DNA of 64,000 nucleotides from Doryteuthis pealeii (taxonomy: Eukaryota; Mollusca; Cephalopoda; Myopsida; Loliginidae). Positions 53,950 through 62,987 of this stretch are shown in pieces. Positions within the stretch are counted from its first letter, which is position 1. Each line of letters starts with the position of its first letter. The stretch lies in NCBI GenBank assembly GCA_023376005.1, contig CM042157.1, forward strand, positions 68,260,494 through 68,324,493, given 5' to 3'. The notes under the pieces are model-generated. The model was not told the DNA's origin. It ran no database searches and was given only the letters and a program-made list of their open reading frames with translations. Both the position numbers and the translations under genes were made by a program.

Positions 53950-53988
<39 letters not shown>

Positions 53989-53992
53989 CCTA

Positions 53993-54215
53993 TATGGAGG
54001 CACATGGGCTAGTGGTTAGAGTCGTGGAAAATGGACTCGTCGATTCGAGTTCAATTCCTAGACGAAGCTGTTGGCATTTCAAATAACGCTAATACCCTTG
54101 GGAAAGGTATGAATCCATATATTCTCCCTCCAGCTATGGGTTAAATAGTAGGGCAGACTGGGCTCTTCAGCCTTGGGTAGGTAACCAGTCTAGGAGAAGG
54201 ATAACTCCGAATTCA
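53993..54215 (+). mobile_element. SINE B, 3'-truncated copy
   Basis: The head GGAGGCACATGGGCTAGTGG is diverged (A box weak). The B box CGAGTTCAATTCC is intact, with a body to GGAGAAGGATAACTCCGAAT. Confidence 0.7.
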
Positions 54216-54407
54216 AAATTCCTGAGGTTGGTCGTTGATTGGGTTTGTGGCAACCTTGATGCACCAATTCTTTCCTATCGACTGTGCCAAAAAGTGTGGA
54301 TGGTCCAACACAAGCCTTCACCACTATAAACAAATCCCTGTGTGGGAGTTCATTGTGTGTATGAACCCTCATACGTCGATAATCGATGGGAGAGTCCATT
54401 ATATATA

Positions 54408-54590
54408 ATCCAAAAGTCCAGAGAAGAAATTTTCCTTACGACATAGGAGTTTTTTTAAACAACCTGTTGCAGTTTGAGAGCTCAATGTGTGCTCTTATTG
54501 TTAGAGTCACAGAGCAAATTTATAAGTAAAGAAATAACAAAAGACTTAGAGATTTTCTAAGTCTTTTGTTATTTCTTTACTTATATATAA
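54408..54590. mobile_element. Palindromic element FB9, copy 2
   Basis: The same left part as 46010 (AATCCAAAAGTCCAGAGAAG) and a short hairpin GACTTAGAGATTTTCTAAGTC. Confidence 0.6.
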
Positions 54591-54596
54591 AGTATA

Positions 54597-55027
54597 TTTT
54601 GGCAGCATTTTTTCTTTTAAACATGTTTTGGTAAACTCTACTGACAATTCTTGTCAGACAAGTTTTTGTTTGATCAATTATATCTGGCCAGCTTTTTAAT
54701 AACCAGGTGGAACTAGTGTAGCAATCCACCAAAGGTTCTTTCATGGCACTTTCTGCACGTCATTGTGCCATCATCAGGTGTGAAACTGGTGGAATTTTTC
54801 ATTGTCTTCCTTTTAAAACAAGCAGTAGCAGTAGGAATTTGTAGTAGGAGGGGCTCACAAGTTCCATTTAAACGAACAGCGGTAGAAATTTGTAGAGGGT
54901 GGGGGGTCTCACAAGTTTGTAAGTTTGCTACACCAATTCCACCCGGATATTAAAAAGATGGCCAGACAGTTAGAAAGGATTGAACAAAAACTTGTTCCAA
55001 CAAGAATTGTCAGTAGAGTTTAACAAA

Positions 55028-55028
<1 letters not shown>
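54597..55028. mobile_element. Palindromic element FB4, copy 2
   Basis: The arms (AAACTCTACTGACAATTCTT through CTGGCCAGCTTTTTAATA) are inverted at 54945-55025. On the minus strand a decayed hammerhead core lies at about 54738-54782: CUGAUGA, a UGGCAC/GUGCCA stem, UGAAAG. Confidence 0.6.
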
Positions 55029-55075
<47 letters not shown>

Positions 55076-55079
55076 GTAA

Positions 55080-55296
55080 AAATGGAAATTGGAAATGAAT
55101 CCGACAATATGAGGAAGAAAGAATAAAGAAAAGAAAGAATAGAATGGATAATAAAAGATGAATTTAATCAATATCACTTACACATGTGTTTCGGTCAGTT
55201 CATCTGTGTGAAAATATTTCGCACACAGAGAAGATTCGACCTTCATCAGAGTGAAATTTTATTTTGAATGAAAAAATTTGTTGGGAACAACGGAGA

Positions 55297-55300
<4 letters not shown>
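55080..55300 (-). mobile_element. Element with hammerhead between microsatellites
   Basis: A short unit between (CA)n(TA)n at 55028-55075 and (TA)n at 55300-55333. Its centre is the hammerhead at 55174-55254; the rest is AT-rich without frames. Confidence 0.5.
55174..55254 (-). ncRNA. Hammerhead ribozyme candidate with long stem II
   Basis: Stem I UCACU/AGUGA (5 bp), core CUGAUGA, one extra A, stem II GGUC/GACC extended by a second hairpin, core GAAA, a self-complementary 10-base stem III (ACACAUGUGU) and cleavage base A. The core bases are intact. Confidence 0.55.
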
Positions 55301-55335
<35 letters not shown>

Positions 55336-55337
<2 letters not shown>

Positions 55338-55622
55338 AGTATGAAAAAAAGTGATAAGACAAACAGGAATATTTCTTATATGTTATTTATTCTCAACTAG
55401 TTTTGACCTTAGGTCATCGTTAGGAGAAGATTTCTTGTTTGAAGAAATTGTTTTTAGAGAGTTTTTTTTTGAAAGGGAGCATTATTAAAGAATTATTAAA
55501 ATTGAAATATTTTTTGAGGGTTTGACTTGCTATTATAATCCGGGTAGAGGAGTGTGTTAGTAGTAGCGAGTCCATCTGTTCCGTGAAAAAACCTTCTTTG
55601 AGGCGGGTTCTTTTTGAATACT

Positions 55623-55623
<1 letters not shown>
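55336..55623 (-). mobile_element. Element FB5 with decayed hammerhead
   Basis: The minus-strand motif at 55428-55390 has stem I UUCUC/GAGAA, a GACC/GGUC stem II and an ACUAGU stem III, all intact. The core reads CUAACGAUGA and AAAA instead of CUGAUGA and GAAA. It lies between TA arrays. Confidence 0.5.

Positions 55624-55686
<63 letters not shown>
55624..55686. repeat. (TA)n microsatellite
   Basis: TA array of more than 30 units, among the longest in the window. Confidence 0.95.
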
Positions 55687-55687
<1 letters not shown>

Positions 55688-55829
55688 TGCAATTGGATAA
55701 TAAAAATATTTTACTAAAATTTCACGACTGACAGTATTTTTCATAAAAGTAAATCTTTTCTTTAGCCCAAATATTTGTCAGATATTTTGCAATAAATCAG
55801 TTGTTAGTGTTCAAATAATTGGTTATTTC

Positions 55830-56023
55830 CTATAAGTCTAACATAAAGAAAGGGGAACCACTCTTGGCTGATAAATTATTTATTTATTTATTGATCTACT
55901 AGTGAAAAAAGAAGACGGGGTTAGGGTTAGAGGGTAGGGTTAGTTTAATGGCACAATAAATAAATAATTTATCAGTCAAGAGTGGTTCCCCTTTCTTTAT
56001 GTTAGACTTATAGGAAATAACCG
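55830..56023. mobile_element. Palindromic MITE FB7, copy 2
   Basis: Ends GGTTATTTCCTATAAGTCTA and complement. The loop has GGGGTTAGGGTTAGAGGG. Flanks do not give a clean duplication. Confidence 0.8.
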
Positions 56024-56131
56024 ATTAATTTCATGATATGGTTTTCCTTCTAACCCCTGGGAGGAAAGCATATACGCGTGGACATGAAGGAAGTTCGGTT
56101 TTCACTTAGTTCAGGTTATTCTTTTTCTCAG

Positions 56132-56161
56132 GCATAAACGTGACCAACACCAAAGGATAAG
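56132..56161 (+). other. Candidate 30-bp cryptic or alternative exon
   Basis: A strong pyrimidine tract with CTCAG (ending 56131) and a strong donor (AAG then GTAAGT at 56162) bracket only 30 nt. They lie about 225 bp upstream of coding exon 56387. Read in phase 0 after the 3084 donor, the second codon is TAA, so inclusion would truncate the protein. Alternatively it is part of an alternative 5' exon feeding the in-frame ATG at 56399. Only the splice signals are seen. Confidence 0.35.
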
Positions 56162-56386
56162 GTAAGTAGTTAGTTACACCTGTGATTAATACAAGTTGTA
56201 TGATAATAAAAAAGTTAATCATTGTGATGGGTATATTGCTTGGTTTCACAAGCCATTCATTAGTAAGTATGAACTTAACTGGGTGCTCTGGAAATTTGAT
56301 CTTGTGCCAGACATGGTTTTTCCTCTTGGTGAAATTATTTAGGATTTAGAAAGCTGATTGGTTTCTATTTTTTTTATTTGTTGCAG

Positions 56387-56468
56387 TTGATTGCTGAAAT
56401 GTCACCAGGTGGCGCTGTGAATCGACGGAATACGGTAACTCTCGGAGATGACAGTGCATTTGGATCAG
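56387..56468 (+). CDS. PEAK-like gene, small second coding exon (82 bp)
   Basis: This exon is too short to stand out as an ORF but is well supported. It has a pyrimidine-rich acceptor ending TTGCAG at 56381-56386 and a donor GTAAGT at 56469. The 82 nt read in phase 0 from the preceding GTG codon, as required by the donor at 3084. They encode 27 residues (starting LIAEMSPGGAVNRRN) plus one base, and the single G left over completes a Gly codon with the first two bases of the exon at 62466. Both phases matching independently is strong evidence. The in-frame ATG at 56399 could serve as start of a shorter isoform if an alternative upstream exon is used. Confidence 0.8.
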
Positions 56469-56499
56469 GTAAGTCTTTTTTTTTTTTTTTAATCACAGA

Positions 56500-56772
56500 T
56501 TAACTGGTGCATTCGAAGATTAGCAGACCATTGTTAGTGAGTTTGATTCTCACTGGGTGCTCCATACTTCTGGCTTTGTGCCCGACTAAGCTAAGCTTAG
56601 TAAATAACTATATTTTGCTTATCACCTTTGACACACATTTTTTCATTCTATGGCAACAAGGAAACTCAATTTTTTTGGCCTTGTGTCATCCATGTGAGCA
56701 GAGAACAAACTTATTTTATTGTAATTTTGCAATTTCCATAGTTGCAATGAACATGTTTAAAAAAAACACAAA
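56500..56772 (+). mobile_element. SINE C copy 1
   Basis: ATTAGCAGACCATTGTTAGT and a B-box-like GAGTTTGATTCTCAC, then CTTCTGGCTTTGTGCCC and TTGGCCTTGTGTCATCC. It is directly downstream of the exon donor at 56469. It recurs at 57030-57300. Confidence 0.65.
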
Positions 56773-56995
56773 TTCAGAACTCTGACCCAAAGTGGTAGTA
56801 CCTGTTAGGGTCCCAGTTATAGGTTAAATAGAAAAAAAATGAATTTAAAAAAAAAGTGTCTAAAAAAAAAATCGAGTTAAAATAAAATTGAGTATCCATC
56901 AAGAATGAATAAAACAAAAATGTCTTTGGCATAAAATAACCCAACAAGGGTTGACATGCCGTAAAACCCAACCAACCAACAACCATTCTATAATA
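56772..56995 (+). repeat. Repeat family C 3' part
   Basis: CTGACCCAAAGTGGTAGTAC through TTGACATGCCGTAAAACCC and the CCAACC tail. It lies between the two SINE C copies. Confidence 0.6.
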
Positions 56996-57029
56996 ACAAG
57001 GGAAACTCAATTTTTTGGCCTTGTGCCAT

Positions 57030-57300
57030 TTAATGGTGTGGAAGCTAGATTAGCAGACCATTGTTAGTGAGTTTGATTCTCACTGGGTGCTCCATACTTC
57101 TGGCCTTGTGCCCAACTAAGCTAAGCTTAGTAAATAACTATATTTTGCTTATCACTTTCAACACACATTTTTCCATTCTATGGTAACAAGGGAATCTCAA
57201 TTTTTTGGCCTTGTGCCATCCATTGAGCAGAGAACACACTTATCTTATTGCAATTTTGCAATTTCCACAGTTGCAGTGAACATGTTTAAAATAAACAAAT
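57030..57300 (+). mobile_element. SINE C copy 2
   Basis: Near-identical to copy 1 from TAGATTAGCAGACCATTGTT to GCAATTTCCACAGTTGCAGT. The arrangement SINE C, family C, SINE C suggests duplication. Confidence 0.65.
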
Positions 57301-57985
57301 AAAAACAAAAAACAAATTAAAAAACAAAAAAAAATAAAAGCAAATAAAATAAAATCTAAAATGCCAGGCTGTTTTTCCTTCATCTTTTCGGCTGATTGAA
57401 ATTCGATAACATTTGAAATTATTTTTATTTCATAAAGTGCAGTTAGTAAGATCTTTTCTTTTTTCTTTTTCCGTTAACAATTTTATCGATGAGAAAACAA
57501 GTGAGAAAAAAAAAAGAAAAAAAAGCAAAGAAAAAAAAGGAAACAGAAATCACTCGAAGAATTATTGGATTTCTTCTCGGTTGATGTTCTAAATATTTTC
57601 TTTGCAAAACAAAAAAAAAAAAAGAATAACTAAAAATAACTAAAATAAAATAAAATAAAAACAAATAAAATAAAAAGATAAAATAAATAAATAAAAAATA
57701 AAATAAAGATAATAATTTATAAAATAAAAATATAATAAAAAAATAAAAAAAATAAAAAATAATGATAATAATTTTAAAAAATAATAAAAAATAATGAAAA
57801 AAATAAATAAAAAAATAATAAAAATAATAAAAAAATAATGATAATAATTTATAAAATAAAACATAATAAAAAAAAAAATAAAAATAAATAATAATGATAA
57901 TAATTTATAAAATAAAACATAATAAAAAAAAAAAAAAATAATAAAAAAAATAATGATAATATTTATAAAATAAAAGTAAAAATAA
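57300..57985. repeat. A-rich low-complexity region (AAAATAAT units)
   Basis: About 650 bp of nearly pure A/T with AATAATGATAATAATTTA sub-repeats. Minus-strand Phe/Tyr-rich open frames are compositional. Confidence 0.85.
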
Positions 57986-58104
57986 CTAAAATCAAAAAAT
58001 CAATAACTAATGATTCTGCTTGATTTGTTTGATCTTTCTTTTTCTCTCAGTTCTTTTCTTTTATTTATTTTCTGTCTTTTATAAATGATACTTGTAGCTG
58101 TTAG

Positions 58105-58965
58105 AAAATTATCATCAGCTCTCCTCTCACCTTTCACAACTGATTTTTCTTCTTTCATCTATTTATTTATTTATCTTATTTATTCAAAGAATGTTTTCAT
58201 AGCTTTTGTAACTGAAGTATCAGAGTTAACAGAGAAATAATAGGAAGAAATATTCCGAGCATAGGAGAAAAGGTTTACTATGCAAAGATACAAGGTGAAC
58301 AGAATAATTAGCAATTGCTAGGTTGAATTAACAAGTCCCTTGTGGAATAGTGATTTCGATCACAGTTGTAACTTGAGTATTAGTGTTAACAGAGAAATAA
58401 TAGGAAGAAACACTACAAGTATTAAGGATAGGGAAAAAGATTTACTAAGCAAAGATATAAGGTAAACAGAGATAATAGGAAGAAATATTATGAGTATCAA
58501 GGATAGTTAATTATCATTAGCTCTCCTCTCACCTTTCACAACTGTTTTTTTTTCTTTTATCTATTTATTTATTTATTTATTTTAATTTATTCAAAGAATT
58601 TTTTCATAGCTGTTATAACTGAAGAATCAGAGTTAACAGAGAAATAATAGGAAGAAATATTACAAGTATTAAGGATAGGGAAAAAGGTTTACTAAGCAAA
58701 GATACAAGGTGAAGAGAGTAATTAGCAATTGCTAGGTTGAAATAACAAGTCCCTAGTGCAACAGTGATTTCAATCCTCTCTAAGACAGGAATAAGTCCCG
58801 TGAGATTTCAAGACAGTTGTAACTCGAGTATCAGAGTTAACAGAGAAATAATAGGAAGAAACACTACAAGTATCAAGGATAGGGAAAAGGGTTTACTAAG
58901 CAAAGATACAAGGTGAACAGTAATTGCTAGGTTGAATTGATAAGATCTCAAGACTATTGTAATTC
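58105..58965 (+). repeat. Duplicated segment of about 400 bp with internal sub-repeats
   Basis: CATCAGCTCTCCTCTCACCT at 58113 recurs at 58517. AGAGTTAACAGAGAAATAAT and AAGATACAAGGTGAACAG recur within each half. Confidence 0.7.
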
Positions 58966-59049
58966 AAGTAAACTGAAATGTTTAAACATTGACATAAACA
59001 TAATAAATTCCCCTTTTTTGGAACATTTTGTTTTTCATATTAATATATA

Positions 59050-59345
59050 TATGTACTAGACAAAATGTGACACGTTGGGTGACCCATTCAGCTCTGGGTA
59101 GATAATTGAGATTCGTGAAAAGCGAGTGTGCAAAGCTAATTAAATTTAGAAATAACAAATACGGCCGGACAAAACATTAAAATCATTTTGTAAGATTTCT
59201 AAGGAAGGGAATTTTTTTTTTTTTTTTGTTTTTTTTTCAAACATAACTCAATCCTAAAAATAAAGAATAATTTAGTTAAATTTTTGTGTCATTAAACTAA
59301 ATGGTAAAAAACCTTTAGGAAACAGAAGTTGATTTGATCAGCTTC
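59050..59345 (+). repeat. Repeat family I, second copy
   Basis: ACTAGACAAAATGTGACACG and AACATAACTCAATCCTAAAA blocks match 10922 and 11355. Confidence 0.5.
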
Positions 59346-59349
59346 AGTT

Positions 59350-59800
59350 CTGGGCAAACACCAAACTATCTTTTTGGTACAAATAATGTTCAATATATGT
59401 GAAATAATAATAGAAAAAAAATTGTCTTAGATTCAGTGCCACATTGGGATATTGATCTTTCTATGAAAAAATAAAAAATAATCAATAACTTAAAATTGAT
59501 AGCATTTTCGATAGCATTTTTGGATTCCTCAGGCAAAAATGCTATTAGAAACCAATTTTTAGGAGTAGGGAAGCACTAGAACTCATTTTACAGCCAAAAA
59601 TAGATTACAAACAGTCACCACTTTTTGTGAACCCCACCAAATTTGGAGAGCTAAAAATTGACATAACTCCACCAGTTTTTGGAATTGGAGGCTCAAATTT
59701 TGGGGAATGTCTAACTTTAACAAAGTCAACTCCTGTACAAAATTTCAGAAAAATCGAAGACAATTTTACTTTTTTCTGGATGATTTGACATAGAATTGCC
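59350..59800. other. Intron sequence without recognised features
   Basis: No repeat partner or coding frame recognised, apart from a short inverted pair around AGCATTTTCGATAGCATTTT. Confidence 0.35.
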
Positions 59801-59829
59801 TATATATATATATATATATATAATGAATA

Positions 59830-59966
59830 AGTAATCCACAGACACGTGTTTTGAGGTTTCACCTCTCATCAGTGTGGTTATACTTTAACACCTACCCCTG
59901 GCCGGGTTTGAGACCTGAATGAATTTTCGTCTGCCAAGTCTCTTACCCATATGCGGCCAGTAGCGG
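59830..59966 (-). mobile_element. SINE-ribozyme chimera, second member
   Basis: On the minus strand a tRNA-like head (ATGGGTAAGAGACTTGGCAG as A-box region, AGGTCTCAAACCC as B box) is followed by about 20 bp of linker and the hammerhead at 59877-59836, then a (TA)n array. It has the same order as 38045-38190, but the tRNA head is different or strongly diverged. Confidence 0.6.
59836..59877 (-). ncRNA. Hammerhead motif with one core substitution
   Basis: Stem I CCACA/UGUGG is identical to the 38052 motif. Core CUGAUGA, stem II GAGG/CCUC, then AAAA in place of GAAA (G12 to A), the self-complementary ACACGUGU stem III and C17 in GUC. Stem II and stem III differ from the 38052 copy yet still pair. 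The G12 change should abolish cleavage. Confidence 0.55.
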
Positions 59967-60123
59967 CTGTCAAATATAGGAGAATATTTAATTGATACAT
60001 TTCTAAGCGGAAATGAATTCACTAGAGTCCTCTAACTTTGTAAACAAAGCGAGGGTTAGCTACATTCCAGAACGGTGAATTTTACAATTAAATCCCTATT
60101 TAGAGAACTCAACCAAAGTTGGA

Positions 60124-60136
60124 GTATATATAAAAG

Positions 60137-60180
<44 letters not shown>
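60124..60180. repeat. (CA)n microsatellite
   Basis: CA array of about 20 units. Confidence 0.9.
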
Positions 60181-60181
<1 letters not shown>

Positions 60182-60491
60182 GAGAATGTCAGCAATTTAT
60201 AGCTAATAGCATATAATTATTTTACAACTCCAGCTTGAAGAATTACCTATAAACCTAATTAGATAGATTTATTTTTGTATCAATTATTTTACTCGTAATC
60301 AAATTATACCTACTTTTTAATTCCCTAAGTCACAGGTAAAAAATAAAAAAGTTTGAAAGTGATCTCTCATTTTTTTATTGCTTATAAAATTACAGTATGA
60401 ATCTATGGCTTAGTTTCAATAATTATTAATCTAATAGAAAGACTAATTAAAAATACATTTTTCTAATTCCGCATATATAGAAATTGAAATA

Positions 60492-60492
<1 letters not shown>

Positions 60493-60556
<64 letters not shown>
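60493..60556. repeat. (TA)n(TG)n microsatellite
   Basis: TA array followed by TG units. Confidence 0.9.
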
Positions 60557-60705
60557 GTATTTGTGGAAAAGGTGACTTACCGGTGAAAATAGTCACAATG
60601 GTTAGTTGATGCAAGTTTTCACAATGATAAGACAGCGATATAACAAATATAAAGTGCTCAATATGCTAGTAGAGCAAATTTATTATCATAATGGTACATG
60701 GTAAT

Positions 60706-60742
60706 AACCTACTCGAGTTTCACCATAAGGATCTTCAGGATT
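60706..60742 (-). ncRNA. Hammerhead ribozyme candidate, left arm
   Basis: Stem I AAUC/GGUU (one G-U), core CUGAAGA, short stem II CC/GG, core GAAA, the self-complementary ACUCGAGU stem III and cleavage base A. Confidence 0.55.
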
Positions 60743-61131
60743 AAATCCACTGGATTAATCAAGATATTGATTAATTGCAGTAGATTGCATGTGTGTATTT
60801 TTTTATCGCGATACACAGTTGGTTATAGGCCCGCAGTCGAAGAACGCTGATTTAAAATTCAAAAAGAGCAGAAGTTGTATTTTTTTCAAAGGATCAAAAT
60901 ATAAACATTGTTAGAAATCCGCTTTGTGCTATTGTTTTAATGGTTTATGACAATGATGGGGATTGTCTATATTATTATAGAGTCTGTAGCGATTAAACGT
61001 GATTTTATTAATATATGTCTAATAATGGTTTTATTAATATATGTCTGACCTATAACCAACTGTTTATCGTGAAAAAATACACACGTGCAATCAACTGCAA
61101 TTAATCAATATCTTGATTAATCCAGTGGATT

Positions 61132-61170
61132 TAACCCTGAAGATCCTTATGGTGAAACTCGAGTAGGTTA
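61132..61170 (+). ncRNA. Hammerhead ribozyme candidate, right arm
   Basis: Stem I UAACC/GGUUA (5 bp), core CUGAAGA, stem II CC/GG with a U-U next to the core, core GAAA, ACUCGAGU stem III and cleavage base A. The C-G pair in stem I here replaces the U-G pair of the left arm. Confidence 0.6.
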
Positions 61171-61188
61171 TTACAATGTACCATTATG

Positions 61189-61222
<34 letters not shown>

Positions 61223-61269
61223 GTTAAGTAAACAAACAAATGTGTTTATTTTTATATGGCTTTTAAGCC

Positions 61270-61556
61270 GACAATTTTTGGAGGATATGTGCTTAATTGA
61301 AGTCGTACCTAATTTTGAAAATTAATTAGTTAATAATTAATGAATTTTTAGGTGGGCATATATGTTCAAATGTAAGGATAAATGAATCAAGAAAATTTCA
61401 ATCCCTGAATGTCGAAATGTACATTCAGGGATTGACATTTTCTTGATTCGTTTATCCTTACATTTGAACATATATGCCCACCTAAAAATTCATTAATTAT
61501 TAACTAATTAATTTTCAAAATTAGGTACGACTTCAATTAAGCACATATCCTCCAAA
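61270..61556. mobile_element. Palindromic element FB3, copy 3
   Basis: Arms of about 130 bp (GAGGATATGTGCTTAATTGA and complement) meet at GAATGTCGAAATGTACATTC. (TA)n lies on both sides. Confidence 0.8.
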
Positions 61557-61579
61557 TATATATATATATATATATATAT

Positions 61580-61848
61580 CTACCAACCTCTCTGCATGAG
61601 CAGAATGTGTCACAAGGTCAATTTCTAAAGCGGAGTTTAACAGGTTTGAACTCAGAGTTTTCCTTCTCCTAGACTGGTTACCTAGTCAATCTACCCTACT
61701 ATTTACCCATAGCTTGAGGGAGAGTAGTTGGATACATACCTTTCCCAAGGGTATTAGCGCTATGGGAAATGTAAACAGCCTTGTCTAGAATTTGAACTTG
61801 GCTCGACAAGTCCATTCCCTACAATTCTAACCATTACACCACGCGCCA
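61580..61848 (-). mobile_element. SINE B, full length
   Basis: The head at the right (complement of GGCGCGTGGTGTAATGGTTA) and the complete body, starting at (TA)n. Confidence 0.8.
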
Positions 61849-61914
61849 ACACTGAAAGGAAATACTGTATATCATTATTTATAGTTTAATGATGTATAAT
61901 AGAAATAATTTTAA

Positions 61915-62360
61915 AAAAGATCTTATTATAATGGAGTTTTGGTGTCTGTCTATAACCAAAACTACATCACTGCTTATGTCACAATATCTTCAGGAATTGC
62001 ATATCAATGAGTATTTTTTATAGTCAAAATCATTAACACATAGAATAAATCTTATCTTACTTATTAACAATGGGTTATTTCCTATAAGTCTAACATAAAC
62101 AAAGGGGAACCACTCTTGACTGATAAATTATTTATTTATTTTCACATTAAACTAACCCTAAACCCTAAACCTAAACATAAACCCTAACCCTAACTCCATC
62201 TTTTTTCCTAGTAGATCAATAAATAAATAAATAATCTATCAGTCAAGAGTGGTTCCCCTTTGTTTATGTTGGAGTTACAGGAAATAACCAACAATGTCTC
62301 GATGAAAATCTATGTTAGATTTGCCTCAAAACAGCTCATGTTATTAATGCATTTAATCAG
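61915..62360 (+). repeat. Repeat family H, interrupted by FB7
   Basis: Left part 61915-62065 and right part 62290-62360 are contiguous in the copy at 33335-33545. Confidence 0.65.
62066..62289. mobile_element. Palindromic MITE FB7, copy 3, with target duplication
   Basis: Ends GGTTATTTCCTATAAGTCTA and complement. Flanks repeat AACAATG on each side, and the unoccupied family H copy at 33470 has this site once. The loop is rich in CCCTAA-like units. Confidence 0.85.
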
Positions 62361-62465
62361 ATTTCTTTATGTATTCTATATTTCTATTTAGTTTTGCTCC
62401 AGCAATAAAAGTTGTTGAGAGTTGTGCATATTGCTTAATCAATTTTTTCTTCTTCTCATTTGCAG

Positions 62466-62987
62466 GTGGTTCAACTTCTTCTGGATCAGGTGGAGATAAA
62501 AACTTTGACGATACCAGCATGTCACCCCTGGGCTCCGTAGAAAACCTGTACGAGCCCATCACCCCCAAATTCCCTGGCCAGCGAGACAACTATTATTACC
62601 CCGTTGATCCATCTCGATCTAATTCAGCATCGCGGACATCATCAAACGGTAGTTCCAACTTTCCGTCGGAGGGCTATTTAGAGCCCATCACCAGTATGCG
62701 GACCTCCGGCAATGCTCCTGCTGCACCAGTCCCAGCCGCTCCGCCCGTAGCAAACACGGGGATAGCCACCTGTGTCAGCCCCGTGCCTGCTACGGAACCA
62801 GTTAAGCAACCACCTCCACTTATAGAGCCATCTCGGTCGTCATTCACAGAATCATCTGCAGAATCTTCACCTCAGCTGTCGGCTGAACTACCACCCGAAA
62901 GGGAGGCTCCTGTTGAGATAATGGATGAAGAAGAACGAAAGAAGATTTTAGCTTCCCAACCCATCTACGAGGAAATTAATGGATACA
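62466..62987 (+). CDS. PEAK-like gene, third coding exon with SH2-type tyrosine motifs
   Basis: The acceptor TTTGCAG ends at 62465 and the exon enters in phase 1, joining exactly with the 56468 donor. It encodes about 174 residues, Ser/Pro-rich, with tyrosines in docking-type contexts: NLYEPI (about 62543), GYLEPI (about 62674) and PIYEEI (about 62960). YEEI is the classical Src-family SH2 consensus, and related sites are used by PEAK scaffolds. The 3' boundary is ambiguous: GT dinucleotides at 62988 (GTAAAA) and 62994 (GTAATG) are both phase 1. The open frame runs on to 63052, but its last residues derive from the terminal repeat of a MITE at 63027, so I end the exon at 62987. The kinase-like domain is expected in exons beyond the window. 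Confidence 0.8.

Larger units (their letters stand above)
3085..56386 (+). other. Giant phase-0 intron (about 53.3 kb) of the PEAK-like gene
   Basis: The intron is bounded by GTAAGT at 3085 and TTGCAG at 56386. It is almost wholly repeats, listed individually. I found no conserved host exon inside it. Long open frames in it are antisense or low-complexity translations of TA arrays, or fragments of transposon proteins. Confidence 0.75.
60676..61190. mobile_element. Large foldback element with a hammerhead in each arm
   Basis: The left arm at 60680-60830 and the right arm at 61047-61190 are inverted (CTGGATTAATCAAGATATTG against CAATATCTTGATTAATCCAG). The centre of about 215 bp is unique. The right arm ends at (TA)n 61192-61220. 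Confidence 0.75.
56469..62465 (+). other. Phase-1 intron (about 6.0 kb) of the PEAK-like gene
   Basis: The intron runs from GTAAGT at 56469 to TTTGCAG at 62465. It contains two tandem SINE copies, an A-rich simple-sequence stretch, a duplicated roughly 400-bp segment, and several palindromic elements including two inverted hammerhead motifs. Confidence 0.75.

Noticed and set aside
57443..57864. Phe/Tyr-rich membrane proteins on the minus strand
   Set aside because: They are translations of A-rich low-complexity DNA.
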